A program made the position numbers and the translations under genes. The notes beneath the pieces are model-generated. The model did no database searches, was not told the DNA's origin, and worked only from the letters and a program-made list of their open reading frames with translations. This document shows positions 16,160 through 29,086 of a stretch of DNA of 64,000 bases, one piece after another; position 1 is the stretch's first letter, and every line of letters begins with the position of its first letter. The stretch is taken from NCBI RefSeq assembly GCF_040718835.1, contig NZ_JBFEFG010000259.1, positions 124,001-188,000 on the forward strand, in the 5' to 3' direction. This DNA comes from Bremerella sp. JC817. Its GTDB lineage: Bacteria; Planctomycetota; Planctomycetia; Pirellulales; Pirellulaceae.

Positions 16160-18122
16160 CCACCACAAAGGTCAGGTCGTCTTCCTGATTGTTGGCACCT
16201 CGATACCCGACGACCGCTTGGCGGATCAGATTGCTGATCTCTTCGGCCGGCTTGGCAGCGTGCTGGCGAACCAGACTTTGCAGTCGTTCTTTGCCGAACT
16301 GCTCGCCTTGCTCGTTCATCGTTTCTTCCAGACCATCGGTTGTCGCCACGACGACGGTTCCGTGCGAAATGCCAGGCTGCCAATACTCGGCGTACTCTTC
16401 GCCTTCAACCAATCCCAAGGGAAGTCCGCCCCCGTCCAGTTCCGGGAAGGTGTCGGTCTTGGGGTCGTAAACGATCGGGGCCCCGTGCCCGGCCGAAGCC
16501 CAGCGTAGGGCATCCTTCTTGGCCGAGAGCGTGACCATCAGCATGGTCATGAACCGCTCGCCCTGGGTATCGGCCACCAGCATATTGTTCAGATGGTTCA
16601 AGAAGTCGGCGAGCGAACCAGGCACGGCACAGCGGCTGCGCAAGATCCCTCGAGCGGTCGCCATCAACAGCGCAGCGGCTACGCCATGCCCCATGACGTC
16701 CCCGACCACCAGCACGGCGGTATCTTCGTCGGTGCCGGTGACGTCGAGGAAGTCGTAATAGTCGCCTCCGGTTTCGTCGCAGTAGGTACTGTGCCCGGCG
16801 ATATCGAGCCCCGTGATCTGCGGCGAATCGGAGGGAAGCAGGTTCCGTTGCACTTCCATGGCCAGCGACAGCGACTTCTGCATACGCAAACGATCTTGCA
16901 GACCTTCGGCCATTTTGTTGATCTCGGACGCCATGTGCGAGTATTCGGGGGCGTGCTGAATATCGAGCCTCGTTTGCAGATCGCCTTGCCCGATCCGACG
17001 AACCGACGTGACGATCTGCGTCAGCGGTTCGACCAGCCAGTGCGCGGCCGCCAGACCGAGCACCACGGCCATAACGACCGCCAGCAAGCTGACCAGCCAA
17101 CTGCGGGCGAACTCGGATTCGATCTCGGCGACAAAGTCTTGTTCAGGCACGATCGTCATCAGTAACCAGTTCAGGCCAACCTCTTTCCCGACCGGCGAGA
17201 CATGCAGAAATTGCGTCTTGCCATTGGCTTGGAAACGAAAGTTGACGTCGCCGGAGATCTTCATTCCTTTAATATATCTCCCCGCCGCGGACACCAACGG
17301 ATTGAGCGAATCGGTGCTTCGCATCCGTGAACCTTGGGAAGAGATCACCGGCGTATCATCCGAAACGGCCAGCAAACGGCCGTCATCCGAAACCAGCAAC
17401 GCCATGCCAGTCTTGCCAACTTCCAATTGGCTGAGGTAATGGGAAAGGTCCTTCAGCGAAAAGTCGGCGTCGATCACACCGACCAATTCGCGATCGGCTC
17501 GATAGATCGGAATGCCGTACGAAATGCCGAGCGTCTTATCTTCCGACGCCCCACCTCCGACCCACACATACGGATCGCTCCAACTCGCTTTGCGTGCGTC
17601 ACGTGGAATTTGAAACCAGGGACGCGAAGCCAATTGAAAGTCGAACTCGTGTCGCGTGTCTTCAATCACGTCGCCACTGGTATCGAGTTTCCACTCCGTC
17701 ATCGTTGCCCCTTGCGGATCGTCTTTAATGGCCCAGAAGGTGCTGCCATCGGCATAGCGGCTAACCCATACTGCGCGGCCGTCGGCGCTCCCCCACGAGA
17801 TCGCGCTGAGCATATCGAATGACTTGGACTCGCGGACAAAGGTCGACCGCCAAGACGCCAGGTTATCCGGAGGCAAGGTGCGATCAAGGATCAGGTGCTG
17901 ATTTAATTCGCTAACGCGGGCCGGCATCGAGAGCACATCCGCAATCTTGTCGGACGTGTGCCGGTGGATCTCATTGATCCCTTGATCGGCCAACCGCGTT
18001 ACCGCTTGCTGCGACTGACGATTCCACGCCATCGACAGCCACAAACCGATCAACAATACCGGCAGGCCGAATAGCAGCGGGGCAAGCACCCGGATCGAGA
18101 ATCGTGTCAGAATAGATTTCAT
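16146..18122 (-). CDS. Membrane sensor with Cache-like domain, HAMP and PP2C (SpoIIE/RsbU-type) phosphatase
   Basis: A 658-residue receptor phosphatase. TM1 (residues ~11-31) is followed by a ~300-residue extracytoplasmic region with Cache-like blocks (SWSDPYVWVGGGASEDKTLGISYGIPIYRADRELVGVIDADFSLKDL is characteristic; shown in pieces here: PYVWVGG, GIPIYR, GVIDADFSL). TM2 (SWLVSLLAVVMAVVLGLA, ~345-365) leads into a HAMP domain (LTQIVTSVRRIGQGDLQTRLD), then a PP2C domain with GGDYYDF, VGDVMGHGVAAALLMA, SAGHGAPIVY and TDGLEE metal-binding motifs. Such proteins dephosphorylate Ser/Thr of anti-sigma-antagonist-like partners upon ligand sensing. No STAS or anti-sigma gene lies next to it, so its partner is elsewhere. 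Confidence 0.93.
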   Translation of the reverse strand: MKSILTRFSIRVLAPLLFGLPVLLIGLWLSMAWNRQSQQAVTRLADQGINEIHRHTSDKIADVLSMPARVSELNQHLILDRTLPPDNLASWRSTFVRESKSFDMLSAISWGSADGRAVWVSRYADGSTFWAIKDDPQGATMTEWKLDTSGDVIEDTRHEFDFQLASRPWFQIPRDARKASWSDPYVWVGGGASEDKTLGISYGIPIYRADRELVGVIDADFSLKDLSHYLSQLEVGKTGMALLVSDDGRLLAVSDDTPVISSQGSRMRSTDSLNPLVSAAGRYIKGMKISGDVNFRFQANGKTQFLHVSPVGKEVGLNWLLMTIVPEQDFVAEIESEFARSWLVSLLAVVMAVVLGLAAAHWLVEPLTQIVTSVRRIGQGDLQTRLDIQHAPEYSHMASEINKMAEGLQDRLRMQKSLSLAMEVQRNLLPSDSPQITGLDIAGHSTYCDETGGDYYDFLDVTGTDEDTAVLVVGDVMGHGVAAALLMATARGILRSRCAVPGSLADFLNHLNNMLVADTQGERFMTMLMVTLSAKKDALRWASAGHGAPIVYDPKTDTFPELDGGGLPLGLVEGEEYAEYWQPGISHGTVVVATTDGLEETMNEQGEQFGKERLQSLVRQHAAKPAEEISNLIRQAVVGYRGANNQEDDLTFVVAKVV

Positions 18123-18204
18123 GGCGTTACGTCAATGGGGAAACAGGGCAGGGGAGGCCCCGCAGTTGATTCGACAAGATGCGATTTTCACGTGGAACCA
18201 GCAT

Positions 18205-19041
18205 TCAGTTCCTCTCGCAATCGCGGTAAAGGCCGTAGCCACGTTCGATCAACGGGCATACCCATCGTTCGAAGTCGGCCAGGCAGTGGGGATGATTGGT
18301 GTGCGTTTCGATCCACTCGGAAAGCGCCGGCCTCAGCTCAAGGACATCAAATTGCCAGCGGCGGCGAGTCACGGCTTTTCGCCAGGCAAGGCCCGCAGAT
18401 CGAAGCGATGCCTGGGCTTCATGCAGGCTTTGCCAGCGCTGGTCGAGGTCGGCTTCCCGCGGCATCCCCAGCTCGTCGCCCGGAGGCTTCGGCAAGGGTA
18501 AGTCTGCCATGGCCAGAATCTGCTCCCGAAGCTGCCGCACTTCGGAGGTCGTCGCCCAGCTGCTGGTGACTTCCTGTGATTCGCGCACTACTTGCTTCGC
18601 AGTATGCAGTTGCTGGCAGTATTCGATGGTCTGCAGATAGAAGTAAGTCGCTTCGAGCAACCCACGATACTCGCCGGACGCAGCGGCATTCAGAAATTGA
18701 AGCCAGGTCTGAAGTTGCTCCGGCAGTTCATCCGGCAAGATCGTACGGTAAGCATCCAGACGCCACGGCAACGGCAAGATCTCGCAGCCTGTTACGTCGT
18801 AAATGCGGCGGGCGTTTTGTTTGAGTAGCAAAGAATCGACCAGTCGCCAACCATCGCCGATGGGAGGCGTGTCGGAAGAGGACCACTCGTCACGCGGATC
18901 GCGTCCGAGCAGCGGCCACAAGTCGGAGTTGACCCAGCCTGGATCGGAAAGAAAGCGGCGATGCTCCCGCTCGACCGCTTCACGAATGGTTGCGTCGTCG
19001 ATATCAGGTTCTACACGACATGCGATCCAGTCGACGCCCAC
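18205..19041 (-). CDS. Hypothetical protein
   Basis: A 278-residue soluble, tryptophan-rich and acidic protein that I do not recognise. It begins MGVDWIACRVEPDIDDATIREAVEREHRRF and carries a helical centre (YLQTIEYCQQLHTAKQVVRESQEV) and a charged C-terminus. No signal peptide, membrane segment or catalytic motif is visible. It lies 82 bp upstream of the phosphatase gene on the same strand and may share its transcript. The start at 19041 (ATG) is the first in frame. Confidence 0.75.
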   Translation of the reverse strand: MGVDWIACRVEPDIDDATIREAVEREHRRFLSDPGWVNSDLWPLLGRDPRDEWSSSDTPPIGDGWRLVDSLLLKQNARRIYDVTGCEILPLPWRLDAYRTILPDELPEQLQTWLQFLNAAASGEYRGLLEATYFYLQTIEYCQQLHTAKQVVRESQEVTSSWATTSEVRQLREQILAMADLPLPKPPGDELGMPREADLDQRWQSLHEAQASLRSAGLAWRKAVTRRRWQFDVLELRPALSEWIETHTNHPHCLADFERWVCPLIERGYGLYRDCERN

Positions 19042-19206
19042 CAGTCATGCCCTTTTCACTCTTTGAAAACCTTGCCGCAAACCGTTCCTCGGTTTGTACA
19101 CGGACTCTTTTTATATCGCAGCGTCGAATCCATTACCAACCTTTGCCTGACCGTACTGGCGACTTAGGCAAACATGGGGACCGATCCGGGCTGCCGAGCC
19201 GCAGGT

Positions 19207-20742
19207 TTACATCACGGCGAAGTAGTTTTCGACCGCGTCATCGAAGTGCTGCCGGGTCAATTGCAACGGCGAGTTCTCGTACAAGCACAAGTTGCGGACC
19301 TGCATCAAAAGGTCGCGCGGCTGGCAACAGCGGAATGGTCGGTTGACGCTCTTATAGTGCTTTTCGATCAGGTGATCGATCGCCTCGCTATTGACGGTGA
19401 ATCCCATCAGCGGACACATGATGTCGAACAACTGGCGGAACTCTTGTTCGGTCGGATCGACCACTTCGATCTTGTACGGAATACGACGCAAAAACGCGTC
19501 GTCGCACAGGTCTCGCGGTTCGAGGTTGGTCGAGAAGACAATCAACTGGTCGAAAGGAACCTGGATCTTCTTCCCCCCCCGCATATTCAGGAAGTCGTAA
19601 CGCTTTTCCAGCGGCACGATCCAGCGGTTGAGCAGCTCGTCGGTGCTCATGCGCTGACGTCCAAAGTCGTCGATCACCAACGTGCCGCAGTTGCTTTTCA
19701 GTTGCAGCGGGGCTTCGCTGACGCCGGTCGACTGGATGGTGCTGATTTCCAGACTTTCCATCGTCAATTCACCACCCACCACGATCGTCGGACGCTTGAT
19801 GCGAACCCAGCGGCGGTCGATCCGGTGCTGCTGCATGATGCCAGGTCCATCTTCCAGCGGCACTTCGTCATGGACGGCCGGGTCGAAGACTCGCAAGATC
19901 TCGCCATCGATCCCAATCGCTCGCGGCACCCAGATATAACGACCGAACGCACGCGTGACACGTTCCGCGATACTGGTCTTACCGTTACCTGGAGCTCCAT
20001 ACAGGAACAAACCACGGCCACTGTTAATCGCTGGTCCCAGGCGGCGGAACATCGTTTTGTTGATCAACAGATCTTCAAACGCGCTTTCCAGGGCATCGAC
20101 ACTAGGCGACTGGCCTTCCAGCGACTGAGCTTGAACGCTGGCGACATAATCTTTCAACGAGACCGGTGCCGCACCGTAATAGGTGCAATGTTCGTTGTAA
20201 CGCCGGGCCCGTTCACGACCTAGATCGGTCAGGTAATAGACATAGTCGCCGGCCTGGGCGGTATCTTTATAGACGACCAACTGGTCGTATTTCATCTTCC
20301 GCAGGACTTCGTCCAGGATCAAAAAGGGCAAACAGACCTGGGCTGCGATTTCGCGGCCGGAAGCCTCGCCAGCGGTCAGCAGGTACTTCAAGCACAGGGC
20401 CTCGACTTCGCTGCCAGTCAGATGGGCTTCGCGAAGGGTGGCCGGCTCGCGCGGATAGAATGGCGTGTCGTGATCTTCTTCCAGTTTGATCGCCGGAGGG
20501 GGTGTGGCCTGGGCACTGCGTACCGGCTCGGCGAAGGCGCCAACCTCTTCTTCCGCAGGTTTGCGGCTGGCCATATTGTTGATCCGCTGGATCATCTCTT
20601 CCAGCGATTTATCGGGCGACGGCTCGTCTTCGCTCTCGTCGGGGGCGATGGCCTCGACTAATTGCCAGGGATCGTCCATCCCACCATTCGGCGAACCGTT
20701 GCCAGCCAATTGAGAAAGCAAGTCTTTTAGAGGATCAGACAT
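19207..20742 (-). CDS. AAA ATPase with N-terminal winged-helix-like region
   Basis: A 511-residue protein. An acidic, disordered N-terminus (1-100) precedes a region like a winged helix ([31 protein letters not shown], ~108-138), then an AAA core: Walker [10 protein letters not shown] (249-257), a Walker-B-like [13 protein letters not shown], sensor 1 VFSTNLEP and an arginine-rich FLRRIPYK. The DDFG version of Walker B and the short ATPase core recall DnaC/IstB-like and secretion-associated ATPases. Function unknown; it may remodel a secretion or pilus component. I use ATG 20742 ([12 protein letters not shown]); the frame is open upstream to 20913 but that part is not protein-like. Divergent from aconitase. 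Confidence 0.85.
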   Translation of the reverse strand: MSDPLKDLLSQLAGNGSPNGGMDDPWQLVEAIAPDESEDEPSPDKSLEEMIQRINNMASRKPAEEEVGAFAEPVRSAQATPPPAIKLEEDHDTPFYPREPATLREAHLTGSEVEALCLKYLLTAGEASGREIAAQVCLPFLILDEVLRKMKYDQLVVYKDTAQAGDYVYYLTDLGRERARRYNEHCTYYGAAPVSLKDYVASVQAQSLEGQSPSVDALESAFEDLLINKTMFRRLGPAINSGRGLFLYGAPGNGKTSIAERVTRAFGRYIWVPRAIGIDGEILRVFDPAVHDEVPLEDGPGIMQQHRIDRRWVRIKRPTIVVGGELTMESLEISTIQSTGVSEAPLQLKSNCGTLVIDDFGRQRMSTDELLNRWIVPLEKRYDFLNMRGGKKIQVPFDQLIVFSTNLEPRDLCDDAFLRRIPYKIEVVDPTEQEFRQLFDIMCPLMGFTVNSEAIDHLIEKHYKSVNRPFRCCQPRDLLMQVRNLCLYENSPLQLTRQHFDDAVENYFAVM

Positions 20743-21017
20743 AGGTCGTTTCTTCGAAGCGCAAAGTCGGCGAGTTGGCAGAGAAAAGGGCGTTCGACGA
20801 AAGCCTAGGTCACCAGGGGCAAGAATCAACTTCCGACTCGCCGCAAGCGTTACAAATCGCGCAACCCCACCAGTGGCTACGGTTATGCCGCAGATCACTT
20901 CCCAACGACGCACGGCGCCCCTTTAACATACCCAGAAGACAATTCGTTTTCGTTTCGCTAGAATCGGGGGAACAAACGATCTGCCTCATTAGATTCGATT
21001 TAGAAAGAACGAGTACG

Positions 21018-23729
<2,712 letters not shown>

Positions 23730-23771
23730 GCCGCTGCCGGACTACTGCTCTGCAGCCAACACCAATCTCGA

Positions 23772-23811
23772 AAGGCGTCTCGATCGAATCTGATCGGGAC
23801 GCCTTTTTTTG
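23772..23811 (+). terminator. Intrinsic terminator after acnA
   Basis: AAGGCGTC-T-CGATC pairs with GATCG-G-GACGCCTT around GAATCT, followed by seven T residues. Forty-two bp after the acnA stop. Confidence 0.9.
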
Positions 23812-23968
23812 TACCGTTCCCTGCCGGTTGATGGTTTCGCCGGGCGAACCTCGTTCTTCTGCTGGAAATGGTCGCCGATGCAGGGTAAGTTAAACCCAAC
23901 ATCGCCCCCCACTCTTGGCCGTTAGATTCCTACCGAAACGTCCATCTCCTTGCCTGGAAGGAACGTTC

Positions 23969-25891
23969 ATGCGCATTGCTGGTTTGTGCCTCGTATTGGT
24001 CTGCTCGACCTGGTTTGCTTCCGCTGCCAACGCCGAAACGCTCGAGAAAGATGTCTGCGTTTACACCGCGACCCCGTCCGGCATCATGGCGGCCATCGCC
24101 GTGAAGAAAGCTGGCAAATCGGTTGTCATTATCGAGCCCAGTCGCTGGGTTGGGGGCATGCTGGGTGCCGGTTTGAAGCCGATGCAGGACTGCCCCAATT
24201 ACAACGCCACCGGCGGCATGACGCGACCACTGCTGAAGAGCCTCGGCCAACCGGAAGAAGGTTCGCCGCGATTGGCAACCCGCGACCTCAGTCCGCTGGA
24301 AATCCGCCAGGACTTCCTCGATCTGCTGGAAGAACATGACATCCAAGTCGTCTATGACCACCGCGCCGGTAGCTGCACGAACTCCTGGGACGACCAGCAG
24401 CCGAGCCAGATCAAAGAGGCTTCATTTCACCTGGCTCCGTTCGACGACCTCGGCTGCCCCGTCGCCGAGCCGCAGACCAAAGATCACCTGACCGTGAAGG
24501 CCAAGATCTTTATCGATGCCAGTTACGAAGGGGACCTGCTGCGACTTTCGAGCGCGCAGTATCGGACAGGTCGCGAATCGCAATCGGCATTCGACGAACA
24601 AGCCGCCGGCGTTCGTCCGCCAGTACAGCTGACGCCAATCGATCCCTATAACACCCCGGGCGATCCCAACAGCCTCTTGCTGCCTCACATCGACAGGGAT
24701 CACCGCAAGCCTATTGGTTCGGCCGACAAGTACACCCAGGCCTACAACTATCGCTACTACACGACCAATAACCCCGAGCATCGCACACCAATCGAACGTC
24801 CGTCCAATTACAACCCTAAGATGTATGAACTGATGGGACGCTACGTCGAGTACCTCAGCGAGAAGCACACCGATCCGAAGCAACTTCGCAAAGCGCTCAT
24901 CGGCATCTGTCCTGGCTGGATGAACTCGGCCGAATGGAACTATCAACGCGACTCGCTGATCAGCATGGCTCCCCTGGGGATCAGTCAAATCTATGCCGAT
25001 GGCAACGACGCGACCCACGCTCAGATCTGGAAGATGCACCAGGATTACCTGCGTGGCTTGTTCGAGTTCATGCGTACCGATCCTCGCGTTCCGGAGTGGT
25101 ACCGCGACGAGATCGCTCAGCTTGGTCTCGATAAACGCCATCATCCAGAAACGGGTGGCTGGCCGCATCAGCTTTACATTCGCGTGGCTCGTCGCCTCGA
25201 AGGTCGCTATGTGATCACCGAGCACGACGTCTATAACCGCACGCAAATCGACGACCCGATCGGGCTCGCCCAGTATGGCATCGACACCTATCCGTCGCGC
25301 CGTATCGTCGTCGAAAAAGATGGCCAGACATTCGTCGCCAACGAGGGCAACATGTTTGTCGGCGGCAGTAAAGGCCCGACCAATGTTCCCTATCCGATCC
25401 CTTACCGCGCGATCACGCCGATTAAGAAGCAGTGCACTAACTTGCTGGTGCCGGTCTGCTTTTCGGCGACCCACCTCGGCTACGCTTCGGCTCGGATGGA
25501 ACCGGTCTTCATGATCTGCGGCGAATCGGCCGGCATCGCGGCGGTGCAGGCCATTGCCGAGAACTGCGCCGTGCAAGATATCGACATGCCCACCTATCTC
25601 GCTTCGCTGGAAGCGGCCGGTCAGAAGCTTCGCTGGGATCCGGCGGTCGATCAGTCGACCAGTTCCAGTTCGCAGCAACTCGACTTTGCTCGACTACTGA
25701 AAGAATGCGACACCGACGAGAACGGCACCGTCTCGCAGGCCGAATGGAATGGGGGCAAGAAGGGTTGGGAGTTCCTCTTCGCCTTTATTGACCAGGACAA
25801 CAGCGGGCAAATCAGCCCGCAGGAATACAGCGCGTTCCAGCAGTACAAAAAGGAACACGCCGATTGGCAAAAGAAGATTCAGGCCAACTAG
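23969..25891 (+). CDS. Secreted FAD-dependent oxidoreductase with C-terminal EF-hand pair
   Basis: A 640-residue protein with signal peptide (IAGLCLVLVCSTWFASAANAE). A Rossmann FAD-binding segment starts the mature chain (VYTATPSGIMAAIAVKKAGKSVVIIEP, then GGMLGAG), as in the FAD-dependent oxidoreductase family common in planctomycetes and often linked to polysaccharide degradation. IFIDASYEGDLL and GESAGIAAVQAI are further family blocks. Residues ~565-625 add two EF-hand loops, DTDENGTVSQAEW and DQDNSGQISPQEY, likely Ca-binding. The ATG at 23969 is preceded by GGAAGGAAC. Exported, substrate unknown. Stand-alone gene after the acnA terminator. Confidence 0.88.
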   Translation: MRIAGLCLVLVCSTWFASAANAETLEKDVCVYTATPSGIMAAIAVKKAGKSVVIIEPSRWVGGMLGAGLKPMQDCPNYNATGGMTRPLLKSLGQPEEGSPRLATRDLSPLEIRQDFLDLLEEHDIQVVYDHRAGSCTNSWDDQQPSQIKEASFHLAPFDDLGCPVAEPQTKDHLTVKAKIFIDASYEGDLLRLSSAQYRTGRESQSAFDEQAAGVRPPVQLTPIDPYNTPGDPNSLLLPHIDRDHRKPIGSADKYTQAYNYRYYTTNNPEHRTPIERPSNYNPKMYELMGRYVEYLSEKHTDPKQLRKALIGICPGWMNSAEWNYQRDSLISMAPLGISQIYADGNDATHAQIWKMHQDYLRGLFEFMRTDPRVPEWYRDEIAQLGLDKRHHPETGGWPHQLYIRVARRLEGRYVITEHDVYNRTQIDDPIGLAQYGIDTYPSRRIVVEKDGQTFVANEGNMFVGGSKGPTNVPYPIPYRAITPIKKQCTNLLVPVCFSATHLGYASARMEPVFMICGESAGIAAVQAIAENCAVQDIDMPTYLASLEAAGQKLRWDPAVDQSTSSSSQQLDFARLLKECDTDENGTVSQAEWNGGKKGWEFLFAFIDQDNSGQISPQEYSAFQQYKKEHADWQKKIQAN

Positions 25892-25946
25892 CCTGGCCTT
25901 TCCAGCAAACTGACCCGGCGCGAAGTGAAACCTCACTCGCGTCTGG

Positions 25947-26702
25947 TTACGCTTGCACCGTGACGCTTGCCAGCCAGTCGTCGAACGAAGTCGGGCCTGC
26001 GACATACTCGCCTTGCGGCACCAACTGCCCCTGGCTGACGTCGGCTCCGAAGTAAGTTGCCGACGGCTCGGTTGTAACGACGCGGGCATCTCCCAGGGCG
26101 GTGAAGACTCGCTGAATCACTTCGTCCATTCGGAAACGTTCTGGTCCCGCGAAGTCGATCGTCTCGTTCGCCGCTGGCAGCTGCGCGAGTTCGACCAGTT
26201 TCGAGACCACGTCGATGGTCGCCACCGGCTGAATGAGAGAAGGAGCCAGGAGCACGTTGCCACCCACCATGCTGAAGTCGCCGATCATGCTCAGGAATTC
26301 CATGAACTGCGTCGCTCGCAAGATCGTAAACGGCACATTCCCTTCGCGGATTCGAGTTTCCTGCGCAAGCTTCGCTCGCATGTAGCCGCTGTCAGGAATC
26401 TGATCGGCACCGACAATCGACACGACGATATGATGCCGCACACCGGCAGATTCCTCCGCGGCCAGCAGGTTCTTGGTCGCCCCGTCGAAGAATGCCATCA
26501 CGTCGTCGTCGGCGAACGACGAAGAATTGATCACGTCAATCACCACGTCGGTGTGCCTCATCACTTCGGTCAAACCTTCGCCGGTGACGGCATTCACACC
26601 CGATCGTGGCGAGGCGGCAACCACTTCGTGCCCCAGGTCTTGCAGTTGAGCCACGACCTGGGCTCCAATCAAACCAAAACCACCCATGACGACGATCTTC
26701 AT
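25947..26702 (-). CDS. Atypical short-chain dehydrogenase (NmrA/SDR_a5-like NAD(P)-binding protein)
   Basis: A 251-residue Rossmann protein with N-terminal MKIVVMGGFGLIGAQVVAQL (dinucleotide-binding GGFGLIG), DVVIDVINSS, HHIVVSIVGADQIPDSGYMRAK (the Y..K pair in a non-classical context) and FTILRATQFMEF. This matches the NmrA/YtfG-type SDRs that act as oxidoreductases or redox sensors. In actinobacteria related genes often sit next to sigma factors; here no such neighbour exists. Convergent with the FAD protein (55 bp between stops). Confidence 0.88.
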   Translation of the reverse strand: MKIVVMGGFGLIGAQVVAQLQDLGHEVVAASPRSGVNAVTGEGLTEVMRHTDVVIDVINSSSFADDDVMAFFDGATKNLLAAEESAGVRHHIVVSIVGADQIPDSGYMRAKLAQETRIREGNVPFTILRATQFMEFLSMIGDFSMVGGNVLLAPSLIQPVATIDVVSKLVELAQLPAANETIDFAGPERFRMDEVIQRVFTALGDARVVTTEPSATYFGADVSQGQLVPQGEYVAGPTSFDDWLASVTVQA

Positions 26703-26841
26703 TGGATCTGCTCCTCGGCAAATGCGGGAAAAAAGAATTACCTTGCCTGCTTCTAACCATCCAGACGATTAACTCGCCCAGGGTGTGACAGCGTGCAGGA
26801 ATTTTTCCCATACCGAGAAAGATCGAGGCCGACAGCCGAGC

Positions 26842-27318
26842 CTAATCGATCGAAAGCGTCCGGTGCTTGAAGTGGAGAATCGCCTGATTGGGCGAAAGAT
26901 TGAAGATCGCACGGGGATTGGCCACCCAGCGTTGGCCGTCGTACTCGAAGACTCCGGTGGCGGCTCTCAGATTGCCAACCGCTTCGACACCTTCCATGTC
27001 CCCACCTTCGATCGCCTCGAAACGTACCGTTACGGAAATAAACGCCCGCAGAAGACCGTTCGCTTCGTCACAGGCAAACTGGACATCGTTGCCGAACTCG
27101 ACATCGACCCAGCGTAGCCCGCGCGGCTTACCACTGGCCGCGGCTTCTTTCATGAACTCGGTCTCGAGCCACTCTCGGCGGAGCTGAAACTGCTGCTTGG
27201 CCAGGTTGGTATCGATGCGGGTGAAGCGATTTCGGCGTTGGTATCGGATCCACCACGTGGCTCCCCACGCACTGCTCAATCCGACGAGGAACGCAATCGA
27301 GATCCACATCGTCCACAT
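26842..27318 (-). CDS. Single-pass membrane protein of unknown function
   Basis: A 158-residue protein with one N-terminal membrane anchor (MWTMWISIAFLVGLSSAWGATWW) followed by RYQRRNRF (positive-inside) and a soluble domain: an amphipathic helix (NLAKQQFQLRREWLETEFMKEA) and then alternating strands (RWVDVEFGNDVQFACDEANGLLRAFISVTVRFEA). The strand pattern suggests a small cystatin- or NTF2-like fold, but I cannot assign a family. It is probably the promoter-proximal gene ahead of the SDR gene, 139 bp away. Confidence 0.7.
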   Translation of the reverse strand: MWTMWISIAFLVGLSSAWGATWWIRYQRRNRFTRIDTNLAKQQFQLRREWLETEFMKEAAASGKPRGLRWVDVEFGNDVQFACDEANGLLRAFISVTVRFEAIEGGDMEGVEAVGNLRAATGVFEYDGQRWVANPRAIFNLSPNQAILHFKHRTLSID

Positions 27319-27539
27319 CGTTGTATTCCTTAGGCCTCAAGCGACCGCCACGGTTCAGAAAAGAAGCGGCCCTAAGCGCCGCGTCGCAACAAGTTCATCA
27401 CCTGATATTTTAGGGCGAGCCCGCCGAGAAATACAACGAGTTTTGCCGCAACATGGCAAGTGCTGGCACCGCCTGCGCAAAGAGGCTACCATAGTCGCGA
27501 ACTGCCTGTCTTATCGAAACTCTTTGAACTGTGCCTTCT

Positions 27540-28073
27540 ATGCCATTGGATCCGGAACTAACGGGAATGCCACCGTCGAAGGAGGCCCCCTTATATTTCG
27601 TCAGGATTCCAGAAGGGCAGATTTTCGGACCGGTTCCCCTTCCGCAGCTCGATCAGTGGGTGATTGAGGGGCGAATCGATCAAAATTGCGAGCTTCGCCC
27701 GGCCACGTCCAATTCGTGGGAAAAATCAACGGATCATTATCCGATCCTCGGCTTGCCCGAGCAGGTCGGCGCCGGCAAGCCGTTTCATAAAGCGCTGACG
27801 CAAGATGCCGTCAGTGCCTATTTGCTTCCCAATCGTGCCATCCCGACGCTGTTTCTGGCCCTGATCGGCCTGATTGGTGTCTGCCCGATCTTCAGCATCG
27901 CGGCCTGGAGCATGGCTCACGCCGACCTCGAAGAAATCGCCAACGAGCGGATGCAATCACAGGGACTGCCGATGCTCCGCTGGGCGCACCTGCTGGGGAT
28001 CATCGGCTCGGTGGGCTATGGCCTGCTCTACATTGCGCTGTTGATGGTCAGCATGCTGAAGGCCTTGATCTAA
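27540..28073 (+). CDS. GYF_2-domain membrane protein
   Basis: A 177-residue protein. Residues ~12-55 (LYFVRIPEGQIFGPVPLPQL) match the GYF_2 fold (Y.v...g...GP....L..W...G.i). The C-terminal half has two hydrophobic helices separated by a charged loop (IPTLFLALIGLIGVCPIFSI; HLLGIIGSVGYGLLYIALLM) with AHADLEEIANERM between, like DUF4190-type proteins that often follow GYF_2. Probably an inner-membrane protein binding proline-rich partners. GTG at 27531 is an alternative start three codons upstream. Ends 14 bp from the convergent transporter. Confidence 0.78.
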   Translation: MPLDPELTGMPPSKEAPLYFVRIPEGQIFGPVPLPQLDQWVIEGRIDQNCELRPATSNSWEKSTDHYPILGLPEQVGAGKPFHKALTQDAVSAYLLPNRAIPTLFLALIGLIGVCPIFSIAAWSMAHADLEEIANERMQSQGLPMLRWAHLLGIIGSVGYGLLYIALLMVSMLKALI

Positions 28074-28087
28074 CGCGTAACGCTCGA

Positions 28088-29086
28088 TCAGGCCTCGGCC
28101 GGCAGCGGGCTGGCGTACTTCTCTTTCCAGCGACTGGCCAGCGTTCCGCAAATGATCAACTGCAATGGATGATAGATCATGATCGGAAGCAGGATCAAAG
28201 CGAGGCTGGGGCCTGCTCCGAACATCAACTGAGCCATCGGAACACCGGTCGCCAGCGACTTTTTCGACCCGCAGAAGATCGCCGCAATGCGATCAGGCGG
28301 CGAGAATCCAAGTGCGTCGCATGTCGCCCCGATGGCAAAGAATAAAATCCAGAACAACACCAGGGCGATCACGAAACAGCTCCCCACTGCCAACAAGCCA
28401 TGCTGCGTCCAGACGCCAAATTCCATCGAATCGCAGAACGACGTGTAGACCAGCAGCAAGATCGTTCCCCGGTCGACAAAGCCCACCAACGATTTATTCC
28501 GTTTTGCCCATTCGGCCAAGGCGAAACGGGACAGTTGGCCAAGTACTAGCGGCAGGACCAGCCAGATCAACAGATCAATCATCACATGTTCGAGTGGAAA
28601 GCTGGCCCCCACGTTCCCGGCCACGGCCTTCATCCAAAGGGGCGTCAGAACGATCCCCAGAATGCTGGACAGGGTCGCATTGAAGACCGCCCCTGGCACG
28701 TTGCCCCAAGCCGCCGAAGTGAACGCCACCGACGACGAAACGGTCGACGGCAAGGCACACATATAAAACAGCCCGGTCTGCAGGTCTTCGTCCATCCAAC
28801 CTTTGGTCAGCGGCATCAACAGCAGCCCCAGCAGCGGAAAGACAACGAACACGGCGACCTGGACTACCAGGTGCAATCGCCAGTTGAGTGCCCCTTGCTT
28901 CATGGCCGCGAACGAAAGGGCCATGCCATGCAGAAAGAAGATCAGCGCGACGCCGATTTTCGTCAGCAGTTCAGGATGCAGCCAGCCTCCTTGAGCCCCC
29001 GGCGTTGGGAAAAGCCACGCCAGGAAGATTGCCAGGAACATCCCAACCAGAAACCACTGTCGCTTGAGAAACGTCAACGCCTGCAT
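28088..29086 (-). CDS. Bile acid:sodium symporter-like transporter (YfeH/SBF-like)
   Basis: A 332-residue polytopic protein with about nine to ten membrane helices. The start (LKRQWFLVGMFLAIFLAWLFPTPGA), LLTKIGVALIFFLHGMALSF, the CALPSTVSSSVAFTSAAWGN block and IAAIFCGSKKSLATGVPMAQ are characteristic of the SBF-like (DUF4137) branch of the BASS superfamily; the last corresponds to the conserved crossover region. It likely moves an organic anion with sodium, substrate unknown. No operon partner; the RNA-repair region follows after ~220 bp. Confidence 0.9.
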   Translation of the reverse strand: MQALTFLKRQWFLVGMFLAIFLAWLFPTPGAQGGWLHPELLTKIGVALIFFLHGMALSFAAMKQGALNWRLHLVVQVAVFVVFPLLGLLLMPLTKGWMDEDLQTGLFYMCALPSTVSSSVAFTSAAWGNVPGAVFNATLSSILGIVLTPLWMKAVAGNVGASFPLEHVMIDLLIWLVLPLVLGQLSRFALAEWAKRNKSLVGFVDRGTILLLVYTSFCDSMEFGVWTQHGLLAVGSCFVIALVLFWILFFAIGATCDALGFSPPDRIAAIFCGSKKSLATGVPMAQLMFGAGPSLALILLPIMIYHPLQLIICGTLASRWKEKYASPLPAEA

